Shown here one piece after another: positions 6,035 to 16,300 of a DNA stretch of 35,265 nt; the first letter of the stretch is position 1, and every line of letters begins with the position of its first letter. Source of the stretch: CAZJBH01 sp964544485 (GTDB taxonomy: Bacteria; Patescibacteriota; Minisyncoccia; Portnoybacterales; UBA2143); NCBI GenBank assembly GCA_964544485.1, contig CAZJBH010000004.1, positions 1 to 35,265 of the forward strand. Direction: 5' to 3'. The notes under the pieces are model-generated. The model worked only from the letters and a program-made list of their open reading frames with translations. It searched no databases and had not been told where the DNA came from. A program made the translations under genes and the position numbers.

Positions 6035-8242
6035 ATGGATAAAGTTAAACTTATTAAATATTCTCTAATGGCTTGTCTTTACGGCGTTCTTTTAGCGCCT
6101 CTTTTGATTTTTGACAAGTTTATGTTTCCGTTTATCACTCCAAAAATTTTGTATTTTAGAATTTTAATTGAAGCAGCTGTCTTTTTTTACATCTTGCTTG
6201 CTCTTTATCGGCCTGAATATCGGCCAAGATTTAATAAAATGACCTGGGTGATTTTGATTTATCTTTTGGTGATGACTTTAGCCAGTTTATTCGGAGTAGA
6301 TCCTTTTTACAGTTTTTGGAGCAATATTGAGCGAGGGGAAGGATTAATTACGCTTTATCATTTATTCGCTTTTTTAATTATTCTGACTTCAGTTTTTAAA
6401 ACTAAGCAGGATTGGTTTAAATTTATTAAATTTTCAATCGGAATAAGCATAGTCGTCAGTTTATACGCTGTTGCTCAAAAGCTTAATTTGCAATTTGTGG
6501 TTCATCCTGGGCAAAGCAGGTTAATGAGTACTTTGGGAAATCCAACCTATGTAGCTGCTTACTTGCTCTTTCATATTTTCTTCAGCTTGTATTTTTTAAT
6601 TAAGGAAAAAATTTCTAATTGGCGCTGGTATTATTTAGCTATTCTTCTTTTAGAAGTTTTCATTTTAATCAATACAGAGACTCGGGGCGCTTTAGTTGGT
6701 CTTATTCTTGGTTTGACTTTGCTCGGTTTTTTAATGGCTTGGTTTAGCAAGAATAAGAAATTAAAAAAGAGCGCTTTAGGAATAATTCTTTTAATTTTTG
6801 TTTTAGTTGGTGGATTTTGGGTCTTGAATGATAAACCATGGGTGCAGAATTTGCCTGGAATTGGGCGTTTGGTAGATACCTCTTTGGAAAGTATTACTGT
6901 GCAGAATCGTTTAATGAGCTGGGAGTCAGCTTTGGAAGGATGGAAAGAGAGACCAATAACCGGATATGGATATGAAAACTTTAATATTGTTTTTAATGAT
7001 CATTTTAATCCTAAGATTTATCGGGATCCAGGTTCTCGAATTTGGTTTGACCGGGCGCATAATGTTTTTGTTGATCAATTAATTTATGGAGGAATTTTAG
7101 GATTGCTAGCTTATCTGGCTATTTTTGCGATTGCTTTTTGGATTCTTTGGAAAAGAGCTAAAAAATCTTTGTTAGCAGTCTTTATGATAGCAATGCTGTT
7201 TGCTTACGCAATTCAAAACTTTTTTGTTTTTGATTGCTTAGCCAGCTATATTTTGTTTTATTCAGTTTTGGGATTTGTCGGTTTTTTGAAAAAAGAGCCA
7301 GAACCAAAAATTGAAGAAAATCAAAAAAGAGCGCCAAGCATTCTTTTAATTTTTATTCTGATTATATTAGCAGTTTTTTCAATCCACTATTTTAACATTC
7401 GCTTGGCAGCAACTAATTATCATATTGCTAAAGGCATGGCTTACGCGCATGTGGATAATTATCAGCGATCAATTGCTGAATTCAAGCAAGCTTTGGCTGA
7501 TTTTGACAACCAAGTGCCAGAAGGCAGGCAGAATTTAGTGAATATAGTTAATCGAGCGATTCGAAGTAATCAATTAACTAATCAGCAAAAAGAAGAAATG
7601 TGCAAATTTGCTATTTCTGAAATTGAGAAAAATATAGAGCGGGCGCCAAGAGATGTTTATGGCTATTTATTCTTAATGAATTCTTTGAATCATTGCGCTC
7701 AATTAGATCCAAACCGTTTGCAAAAAATTATTCAGGTTGGAGAAAAAGCGATTCAAATGAGTCCGACTCGCTCCCATTTTTACTATTTAATGGGCCAGGC
7801 AGCGATTAATTCCGGACAGATTGATCAAGGAATCAAATATTTTGAAAAAGCGGTTCAAATCAGCCCGCATGTGGTTGAAACGCATTGGAATCTAGCTGCT
7901 GCCTATATTGTCACCGGACACCAAGATTTAGCTGAAAAAGAATTTGCCTGGATGGAAGAGAATTTGGATTTTGAATATGATACAGTTAAGAATTTAGAGC
8001 GATTAATCAATTCATATTACCGAATTAAGGATTATGATAAGGTTATAGAGATTTATCAAAAGCTAATTGAATTAAAGCCTAATCAGGCTGATTATTACGC
8101 TGCTTTGGCTGCGGTTTACAAAGATACAGGCGAGATTCAGAAAGCCAAGCAAATGGTTCAGAAAGCAATTGAACTGGATCCTAATTTAGCTGATGAAGCA
8201 AAAACCTTTTTAGAATTATTAGAAAAAGAAAATGGCAATTAG
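6035..8242 (+). CDS. O-antigen ligase/Wzy-like polymerase with C-terminal TPR repeats
   Basis: 735 aa. About a dozen membrane helices fill residues ~8-450. The O-antigen ligase/Wzy_C signature is at ~285-355 (NRLMSWESALEGWKERP, GYGYENF, then the large loop with FDRAHNVFVDQL). Residues ~465-735 hold about five TPR units (for example MGQAAINSGQIDQGIKYFEK, AAVYKDTGEIQKAKQMVQKA). Family knowledge: the membrane part joins or polymerises lipid-linked glycans, or attaches them to lipid or protein; the TPRs would lie outside the membrane and bind partner proteins. Whether it is polymerase, ligase or protein O-glycosyltransferase cannot be decided. It is divergent from the initiating sugar transferase and overlaps the next gene by 11 bp, which argues for coupled expression with the secreted protease. 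Confidence 0.85.
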   Translation: MDKVKLIKYSLMACLYGVLLAPLLIFDKFMFPFITPKILYFRILIEAAVFFYILLALYRPEYRPRFNKMTWVILIYLLVMTLASLFGVDPFYSFWSNIERGEGLITLYHLFAFLIILTSVFKTKQDWFKFIKFSIGISIVVSLYAVAQKLNLQFVVHPGQSRLMSTLGNPTYVAAYLLFHIFFSLYFLIKEKISNWRWYYLAILLLEVFILINTETRGALVGLILGLTLLGFLMAWFSKNKKLKKSALGIILLIFVLVGGFWVLNDKPWVQNLPGIGRLVDTSLESITVQNRLMSWESALEGWKERPITGYGYENFNIVFNDHFNPKIYRDPGSRIWFDRAHNVFVDQLIYGGILGLLAYLAIFAIAFWILWKRAKKSLLAVFMIAMLFAYAIQNFFVFDCLASYILFYSVLGFVGFLKKEPEPKIEENQKRAPSILLIFILIILAVFSIHYFNIRLAATNYHIAKGMAYAHVDNYQRSIAEFKQALADFDNQVPEGRQNLVNIVNRAIRSNQLTNQQKEEMCKFAISEIEKNIERAPRDVYGYLFLMNSLNHCAQLDPNRLQKIIQVGEKAIQMSPTRSHFYYLMGQAAINSGQIDQGIKYFEKAVQISPHVVETHWNLAAAYIVTGHQDLAEKEFAWMEENLDFEYDTVKNLERLINSYYRIKDYDKVIEIYQKLIELKPNQADYYAALAAVYKDTGEIQKAKQMVQKAIELDPNLADEAKTFLELLEKENGN

Positions 8243-10187
8243 ATTTAAATTAATTTTTATTTTTATTCTAGGAGGGATGTTTATCTCATTTGGTTTTGCT
8301 AATGCGGCTTTTATAGGCGAGCAGACTGATTTTTATGTGGATGCCGGTTATGACGCTCAAGGCCGCAGCCAAGTTACTGCTACTTTAAAAAGTTATGGCG
8401 ACTATATCTATTTTTATGTAGAAAATGATTATTGGAACGAATTAAGCAGCGTTAAGAAAAACGCTTTAATGGTTGAGTTGGCTAATCTGGCAAATGAATT
8501 TTATCCAAAAAACCGTTCTATTTTTGGTTCAGAATGGAATCCAGGAATTGATAATGATCAGCGGATTACAGTCTTATTAACTCAATTAAAAAGTACAGCT
8601 GGAGGATATATCCGAACTTATGATGAATATCCGCAATCTCAAGTAGATTCTTCTAATCAGCGGGAAATGATTTATTTAAACGCGCCAAATATTTTTGCTT
8701 CAATTAATAATTCTTATTTAGCGCATGAATTTCAGCATTTAATTACTTTTTATCAGAAAACTGTTTTGCATAATTTAGAAGAAGAAGTTTGGCTGAATGA
8801 ATCTCGTTCTGAATACGCGCCTACAGTTTGCGGTTATGACGATAAATATTCAGGCAGTTATTTAGCTGATCGAGTAGATATTTTTGTTGAATCTCCGGAA
8901 GATCCGTTAGGAGAATGGAAAAACAAGATTAATGATTACGGAGTAGCAAATATGTTTATCCATTATTTAGCTTCTCATTATGGCAGTGAATTGATTACTC
9001 AAATGAATTTGAATAATAAGGTTGGGATTGAAAGCATTAATCAGGCATTGGATAATTTAGGGTATCAACAGGATTTTTCAGATATATTTGCTGATTGGGC
9101 GATTGCCAATTATTTAAATGATTGCAGTATTGGCAGCGGAGCTTATTGTTACAATAATCCGGATTTAAGTTATCAGCGCTTGCATGTTGACCCTTCTTCA
9201 AGTTATAGCGGGTTTCCGAATTTAATTGTTTCTCGAAGTAGCGCAATCAAGGACTGGTCTCCGCGCTGGTATCGTTTTCGCCAGGGAACAGCTCAGCAAA
9301 CCAGCCGAGATACTTTAAAATTAGAATTTGAAGGAATTGGCTCTAAAGCTGATTTTAGGGTTCCATATATTGTTTTTAATGATGATCAGGTTCAGGTTTA
9401 TGAAATGGATTTAACTAATCAACAGGGAGTCGCCTATATCCCAAATTTTACCAGTCAGAATAAGAGTATTCTTATGATTCCTTTTAATCAGCATAAAACA
9501 AGCAATTTTACCAGCAATGATGATTTAGTTTCTTTTACCTTTACTGCTTCAAGCGTGAATAAACCAATTCCTGAATTAGATTCTTTGTCTCCTAGCCAGG
9601 GAGATGTTCAAGGAGGAGATAGGATTGTTTTAAACGGGGATAATTTGGATTTAATTGATAGTTTGTTTTTAGATGGCAGCCAGATTACTGATTTTGAAAT
9701 AATTAGTTCTAGCAGAATTGAATTTATCGCGCCAGCTCATGATCCAGGCAAGGTTGATTTAATTGTTAGAACAAGTCAAGCAGAACAAATTCAATTAAGT
9801 GACGCTTTTGAATATCAGGGAGAAATTACATATTCAGATGGCAGCTTATTACGCGCTAAAAACGGATATAAAGTATATATAGTTAAAGGAGATTACAAAC
9901 GCTGGATTCAAACTGCGGAAATTTTTAATTATTATCATCATTTAAAATGGGAAGATATTATTGATGTAGATCAAGAAGTTTTAGATGAATATACAGAATC
10001 TTGGATGATTCGAGCGGATGGAGACGCAAAAGTTTATGAGTTAAACGCTGATGGGACTAAACATTGGCTGAATATGACTGCTGAGCAATTTACCCAAACC
10101 GGGCATTTATGGGAAATGGTTTATATTATTAATTCATGGGAAAGAGATTACTATACTATTGGTCCAGAAGTAAGGTTTGAGGATTAG
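8232..10187 (+). CDS. Secreted M30-like zinc metallopeptidase with IPT/TIG domain and C-terminal tandem repeat
   Basis: 651 aa. Signal peptide at 1-25 (hydrophobic core, ANA-AFIG cleavage). The gluzincin motif HEFQH is at 165-169, with a likely third ligand at E190 in WLNESRSE (187-194), resembling peptidase family M30 (hyicolysin-like). An IPT/TIG immunoglobulin-like domain lies at ~446-533 (LDSLSPSQGDVQGGDRIVL). The end carries two related ~53-residue repeats (~537-589 and ~590-645), each of the form LLRA/MIRA..KVY....KRWI/KHWL. No membrane anchor or sorting signal is visible. It is translationally coupled to the Wzy/TPR gene and lies upstream of the giant beta-helix gene. Likely released or held on the surface by its C-terminal repeats, cutting surface or host proteins. 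Substrate unknown. Confidence 0.75.
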   Translation: MAIRFKLIFIFILGGMFISFGFANAAFIGEQTDFYVDAGYDAQGRSQVTATLKSYGDYIYFYVENDYWNELSSVKKNALMVELANLANEFYPKNRSIFGSEWNPGIDNDQRITVLLTQLKSTAGGYIRTYDEYPQSQVDSSNQREMIYLNAPNIFASINNSYLAHEFQHLITFYQKTVLHNLEEEVWLNESRSEYAPTVCGYDDKYSGSYLADRVDIFVESPEDPLGEWKNKINDYGVANMFIHYLASHYGSELITQMNLNNKVGIESINQALDNLGYQQDFSDIFADWAIANYLNDCSIGSGAYCYNNPDLSYQRLHVDPSSSYSGFPNLIVSRSSAIKDWSPRWYRFRQGTAQQTSRDTLKLEFEGIGSKADFRVPYIVFNDDQVQVYEMDLTNQQGVAYIPNFTSQNKSILMIPFNQHKTSNFTSNDDLVSFTFTASSVNKPIPELDSLSPSQGDVQGGDRIVLNGDNLDLIDSLFLDGSQITDFEIISSSRIEFIAPAHDPGKVDLIVRTSQAEQIQLSDAFEYQGEITYSDGSLLRAKNGYKVYIVKGDYKRWIQTAEIFNYYHHLKWEDIIDVDQEVLDEYTESWMIRADGDAKVYELNADGTKHWLNMTAEQFTQTGHLWEMVYIINSWERDYYTIGPEVRFED

Positions 10188-10190
10188 GTC

Positions 10191-10220
10191 TTGACAAAAA
10201 ATATATAAAAGAGTTAGGGT
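10191..10220 (+). promoter_or_regulatory. Possible promoter of the surface protein cluster
   Basis: A perfect -35 TTGACA (10191-10196) follows the protease stop codon directly. The only acceptable -10 at usual spacing is TAGGGT (10215-10220, 18-bp spacer), which keeps only the key T, A and T. A better TATAAT at 10228-10233 is too far away. The transcript would have a ~120-nt leader. Confidence 0.35.
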
Positions 10221-10281
10221 GGATATATATAATTTAAAGATTAAATAATAAGTCGCATTTTTTAATTAAATAATTAATATT

Positions 10282-10353
10282 TCATAATTTAGCAAGGAGG
10301 GTAAAATATTTTATATTTACCCTTTTATTTCGTCAAATTATGAGAAATTATGA
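10282..10353 (+). promoter_or_regulatory. Structured leader with alternative pairings at the start codon of the giant protein
   Basis: Inner hairpin AGGGTAAA/TTTACCCT (10298-10305 with 10316-10323) followed by TTTTATTT. An outer arm TCATAATTT (10282-10290) is complementary to AAATTATGA, which occurs twice (10335-10343 and 10345-10353); the second copy contains the start ATG at 10350. A perfect AAGGAGG (10294-10300) overlaps the inner stem, 49 nt before the ATG. Pairing with copy 2 would hide the start codon; pairing with copy 1 would free it. Confidence 0.4.
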
Positions 10354-13300
10354 CTAATAAAAAAACTCTTAGAGGGAGTATAAACTCTAAAGGGGGAAGT
10401 CACTGGCTTGTAGCAAGTATGTTGTCCGTTGTCTTTTTGACCAGCGGATTTTTTATTTTCACGCCAGTTTTAGCTGATCATGCTACAACAGTATCCGTGA
10501 GTCCTGAAGAAGTTCAGGGTAATAGTATTGATACTTATGATTTTACTATCGATAATGATGGTCCAGATAGTGTATATCTAATTAAAATTACTGCGCCTAC
10601 TGGATTTACTATTACTGGAGATGTTTCTTGTCCTGAAGACATTTCAGAAGAGTATGATTGGTCTTCTAGTTATACAGATGATTATGCTATTTGCCAGACA
10701 GGAGGGCATCCAAGTAACGAAAATTTAATTTCTGGTTCCGCAACAATTAGTTTTTCAGCGGTTTCTGCTAATCCAGAAGATGATACTGTGTATAATTGGG
10801 GTATTTATACAGAAGATAATCAATGGGGGGGATGGAATAATCCTGATGCGCAAGTTTTAGTAGATGTGCATTTTCCAATTACTACTGATAATGCGCCTGC
10901 ATCAGATGAATGGCAAACCTCGCCATTTGATATAACTTTGACTTGTGATGATGATCGAACTGAAGGAGTTACTGGATCTGGATGCGAAAATACTTATTAT
11001 TCTGTAAATGAAGGAGAGTATATTATTGGAACTTCAATTTCAGTAGATGATGAAGGTATAACTAATATTAGTTATTATTCAGAAGATGTTGTTGGAAATA
11101 CAGAAGATGTTCATAATATATCAGTTAAGTTAGATACAGTAGCGCCGGTTACATCTGATAGCGTTGATCAAGAGTGGTATAACGAGTCTGTTGAAGTGAC
11201 TTTGAGTTCTTTTGAAGAGACTTCTGGCTTAGCGGCTATCTATTATACTACTAATGGAGATACTCCTACTACTACTGATGAATATTCAGGTCCTTTTACT
11301 TTGTCTGCTGAAGGAGAACATCCACTTCAATATTTTTCAGTTGACGCAGCTGGAAATGTAGAAAATGTTGTTCCTGGTTCTATAGTAAAAATTGATAGAA
11401 CAGATCCTGTAGCAGGAATTGAAGGAGAACCGGAAAATTGGACTAATTCATCTCAAACTGCTTCAGTAACTTGTTCTGATGAAGGAAGTGAGATAATTAA
11501 CAGTGGTTGTAATACAGAAAGTTTTGGATATTTAGTTTATGATTCTGAACAAGAAGTTTGTTCAATTGACCCAGAGGATTATACTTCTGGTAGTTCAGTT
11601 GGAATAACTTCTCATTCTTGGGTTTGTTCTTATGTTAAAGATAATGCCGGTAATGAAGATTTTAGCAATCCAGTAGAATTTAAAGTGGATCAAATTAATC
11701 CGGAAACTACTTTAAGCGATGATCAAGAAGATGAGATTAATGCTTTAGCAGAGTGGCAAAAGACAGATGCTGAAATTACTTTAACTTATGAAGATAATGG
11801 TGGAAGCGGAGTTAATCAGAAATTTTTAGATATCGTTCCATTTGGAGAAACTTGCGAAGCAGTTACTCCTTATGATGATAGCGTAAAAACTGTAAGTGAA
11901 CATTCTACTGTTTGCTGGACAGTAAATGACAATGCTGGTAATAGCACTTCTGGTAGCGCTGATGTTAAGGTTGATAAAACAAGTCCAACTATTGAAATTA
12001 ATTCTCCTGAAGCAGGAGCATGGTATAATAATGATTTTGATGTTGATGTTTCTGATAATGATGAAGGAGGTTCAAATGTAGCTTTTTGTGAATATCAAGT
12101 CAAAAGTGCTGGAAGTATAACGCAAACATGGACACCAAGAAATTGCAATCAGCCAATTACATTAACTGTCGGCTCTGATCAAAATTGTAGAGATGAAGGA
12201 GAAAATGCATGCAAAGTACTTTTGAGAAACACTGACGGCGCTGATAATGAAAGCGCTGTCTCGGAAAGAACATTTAGTATTGACTGGACAGAGCCAACTG
12301 GAGAGATTACTTCTCCAATAGAGGATGAAGTAATAATTGATTCAAGTGTTGAACTTGATTTTACATCAAACGATGCTACAAGCCCTTATACTTGCTATTA
12401 TGAATTGAATGGCAATGGAGAAAATGAGATTGCTGGTTGTTCTTCATTGATTGTTAACGGATTATCAGAAGGAAGAAATACTTTATCTTTAATCATTCGA
12501 GATGCTGCTGGAAATGTCCATATTGATGAAATTTCTTTTGTCTCTAACAATGATGGTACTTTGACTGTTGGGGCTGAAGGAACAGGTGCTGATTTTATAA
12601 CTATTCAAGAAGCGATTAACAAAGCCACAGCTGGGGATACAATTACTGTAGAAGCTGGCACATATAACGAAAGCGTATTAATAGATAAAAGTTTAACTCT
12701 GCAAGGAAATTCAGTTACTGAAATACAAGGAGATGATTCCACAAATAATTTTGTTGTTAAAATAACAGCAAATGATGTATTAATTAATAATATAGAAGTA
12801 AATGGCACAGGATCTGCGGTGGGAGATAATAATTTTGATTACGGAATATTAGTAGAAAATACAGATGGAGTAGAAATTAAAAATTCTACAATAAAAAATA
12901 TTTGGGAAACAAGCTCTAACGGAATAGGAATAGAAGGATCTACTAATAGCAATATCCATCACAATAATATTTCTTCTTTTCATAAAAGAGGAATTAGATA
13001 TATCAATTCAGATGGAGAATTTTATTATAATGAGGTTATCGGGGATAATGTGAATGGTAATGACAGAGTTCAGAATTTAGTTAATCTATGGGGTGGTTCT
13101 AATGTAGAGATTTATGAAAATACGCTCTATAACGCTTTAAGTACTACTGATAATCCTACATGGGATTCACCAGGTATATTCATAAGTTCTTATGGAGGCG
13201 ATGGCGACTCTTACGCCAACATATATGATAACGAAATATATGATTGCGATACAGGAATAGTTGTAGGTTCATATTATGCTGGTACTGATAATTCTGATGC

Positions 13301-16300
13301 GGATATAGCTGGAAATAATTTCCATGATTTAAAGTGGGCTATAAACTTTGAAAAAGAGACAGCTTCAGCCTCAATAACTGATAAAAACATTTTCTCAAAT
13401 GTAGAAAAAGCAATTAATGCTGAAGACGGCGATGGATTAATTACTTGTCCTTCAGTAGATGCTGCTGAAAACTATTGGGGAACGGCAGAAAAAAGCAGTA
13501 TTGATGCTCTTGTATGTGAAAATGTTACTTTTGAGCCTTATTATGTCAATTCCGAAATGACTATCTTAAGCGATGAAGCGCCGAGTCAGGTCTATGTTGA
13601 TAGCAGTTATTCAGATGGAGATTCAGATAGCCATATTTTTGGCTATGACGCTTTTGCCACTATCCAGGAAGGTGTTGACGCAGTAGGAACAGACGGAACA
13701 GTGAATGTTGTGGCAGGAACTTATGCGGAACGACTTTCGATTTCTAAGCCAATTAATCTTATTGGTCCACAATCTTTAGTTAATCCGGTTGATGGGGGGT
13801 TGAGAACTGATTCATCTGTTGAAGCGATTATTACCGAAGAGGGTTTGTCAGATCCTAATCCAAATGTTTTAATCGAAATTGCCAATGGTGCAAATGGAGT
13901 AAGTATTAAAGGATTTACTTTAGTTGGTCATCCGACCTTTAACAATGCTGAAACTAGCGTTATTAGAGTTGGAGGATCAAGCGGTAGTGCTGACAATGTG
14001 ACTGTGGAAAACAATATTATTAGTGGGTTTTATGGTATTGTCTTTAAGGGTGGAAATACAATGATAGTTAATCAGAATAAGTTTTCTATAAATAAAAATG
14101 GATTTTCTGGAACGAATGGAGGAAACGATGTTACTATTACGGGTAATAGCATTGTTCCAGCTGAAAATATAACAGATGATCCTTCTGGAGTATATATAAC
14201 TTCATGTAATAATTGTGTTATTTCGGAAAACAATATTAATGGATTAGTAGATAGTAATGCTGGATACGGAGAAGGAATTATGGGAAGTGACAATACTAAT
14301 TTAACTATTGCGGATAATATTATTAATGGAATGGGATTATTTGGAATTGGATTATGGGGATCAACGGATACTGTTACTATTCAGGGAAATACTATTGAAA
14401 ATAATGGATTGAATCATCCAAGAGATGATGCTTGTGGAATTAGCTTTAAAGGAGTTAATGTGGATATCTTAGATAATACCATTATTAATAACTATGATGG
14501 GATTCAAATTGATGAGGCCACAACTGCTGAAGTTTCAATCTTTGACAACAAAATTCATTCTAATACCAGTCTGGAGTTATATGTAATTGATAGTGCGGAG
14601 ACAGTTGATGCGACTAATAACTGGTGGGGTTCTGCTGCGCCGGATTTCGCTACGATTGTTTCCGGGGATGCTGATTATGATTGTTGGTATCTTGATTCTG
14701 ATATGACAAAGGATTCTTGTGAGGTTGGATTAGACAAGGTCTATATTCATACTGATACTTCTTCTTGTAATGTGGATAATGATGAATACGCAGGATTTAA
14801 TTGTTTTGACACTATTCAAGAAGGTATTGATGCGGTGAATGAAGATGGAATAGTAGATGTAGCAGCGGGGATATATGATCCCGAAGATATGGGTGGTCCA
14901 GACTGGAACCGAGTGATGATTAATAACCCATTAACCTTACAAGGCGCGGGTAGCGATGCTACTATTCTAGATGAAAACCATACTGCTGGAGTTCATACTA
15001 CTGCTTTGTGGATTGATGCCGCGAATGTTAATATTACAGGATTAACAGTCAAAAACAGCGATTTTGGTATTCGGATCAAAGGCGTTGATAATATTCCTTC
15101 TGATCTCTTTTTTGATGATGTAATAGTAGAGGGAAATGATGGTTCTGGATTTGTCTTTGATGGTGATGAATCAATTTCTGGTGTTACCCTTATTGATTGT
15201 CAGGCTAATAATAATGGAGATCGCGGTATCTATTTTGCGCCTTCTGTAGATGTTAATAGCGTAACCTTAACTAATACAAGCGCAAATAATAACCGAATAA
15301 TGGGCTTTAACACTCAAGGCACAATGGAGAATTTAATTATTACTGGCGGGGAGTTTAATAATAATGTAGGAGGTAGTCCTCTTGGTACTTCTGAAGGCCC
15401 TTATTATGGTTTTGGAATTAGCTTAGAAAACGTTATTCATGCTGATATTAGCGAAATAACTGCATTGAATAATGGGACTAATGGTCCAGCTGAGGGTGGA
15501 GCTGGAATTGTGGTGAAAAAAGATAGTAGTGATATTACTATCACTGATGCAACATTAACCGGTAATAAGATTGGGTTGTGGTTAGAGCCAAAATGGTTAG
15601 CAGAAGACCCAACTCCAGCCGATACAACTATTATTGAAAGTACGATTGTGGGTAATGATTTTGGTGTAAAAAATGACATTTCTGATATAACGGTAATAGG
15701 TGAATTTAACTGGTGGGGTTCAAATAAAGGACCTTATCATTCTGATGATAATCTTGGCGGGTTAGGCGATGAAGTTAGTGATAATGTTGATTTTAGGCCA
15801 TGGTGCACAGCAGCGGATTGCACTGTTCAAGATAGTGATACACCTAATGTTAATTCCCAGACTCCTCCTAATGGATCTGTTGGAGTAAATTTAGATTCAA
15901 CTGTTAGTGTTGAATTTGATGAAGAGGTTCAATGCGGCGCTGGAAGTGATTGGTCAAGTTGTTTCTCTCTGGATTCTGTAGCTGGAACGTTTAATTTTGC
16001 TGATAATACGCTTACATTTACTCCGAATAGTAATTTAGGATTTAATACAGAATATACAGTTACTTTGTCTGATGTTATAGATTTAGCTGGTAATCAATTA
16101 GCAGAAAATAGTTGGAGCTTTATAACCTTAACTAATTATTCTATAGAATTAGAAGGCGGTAAAATGAATCTTATTTCTATCCCAACCGTTCCTTCTCAAG
16201 GAACTGATATTTCAGATGTTTTAGGAGATGCTGAAGCAGATATAAATACTGTTTGGCAATATGATGTTGAAAATGATGAATGGAAAGTTTATCATGCAGG

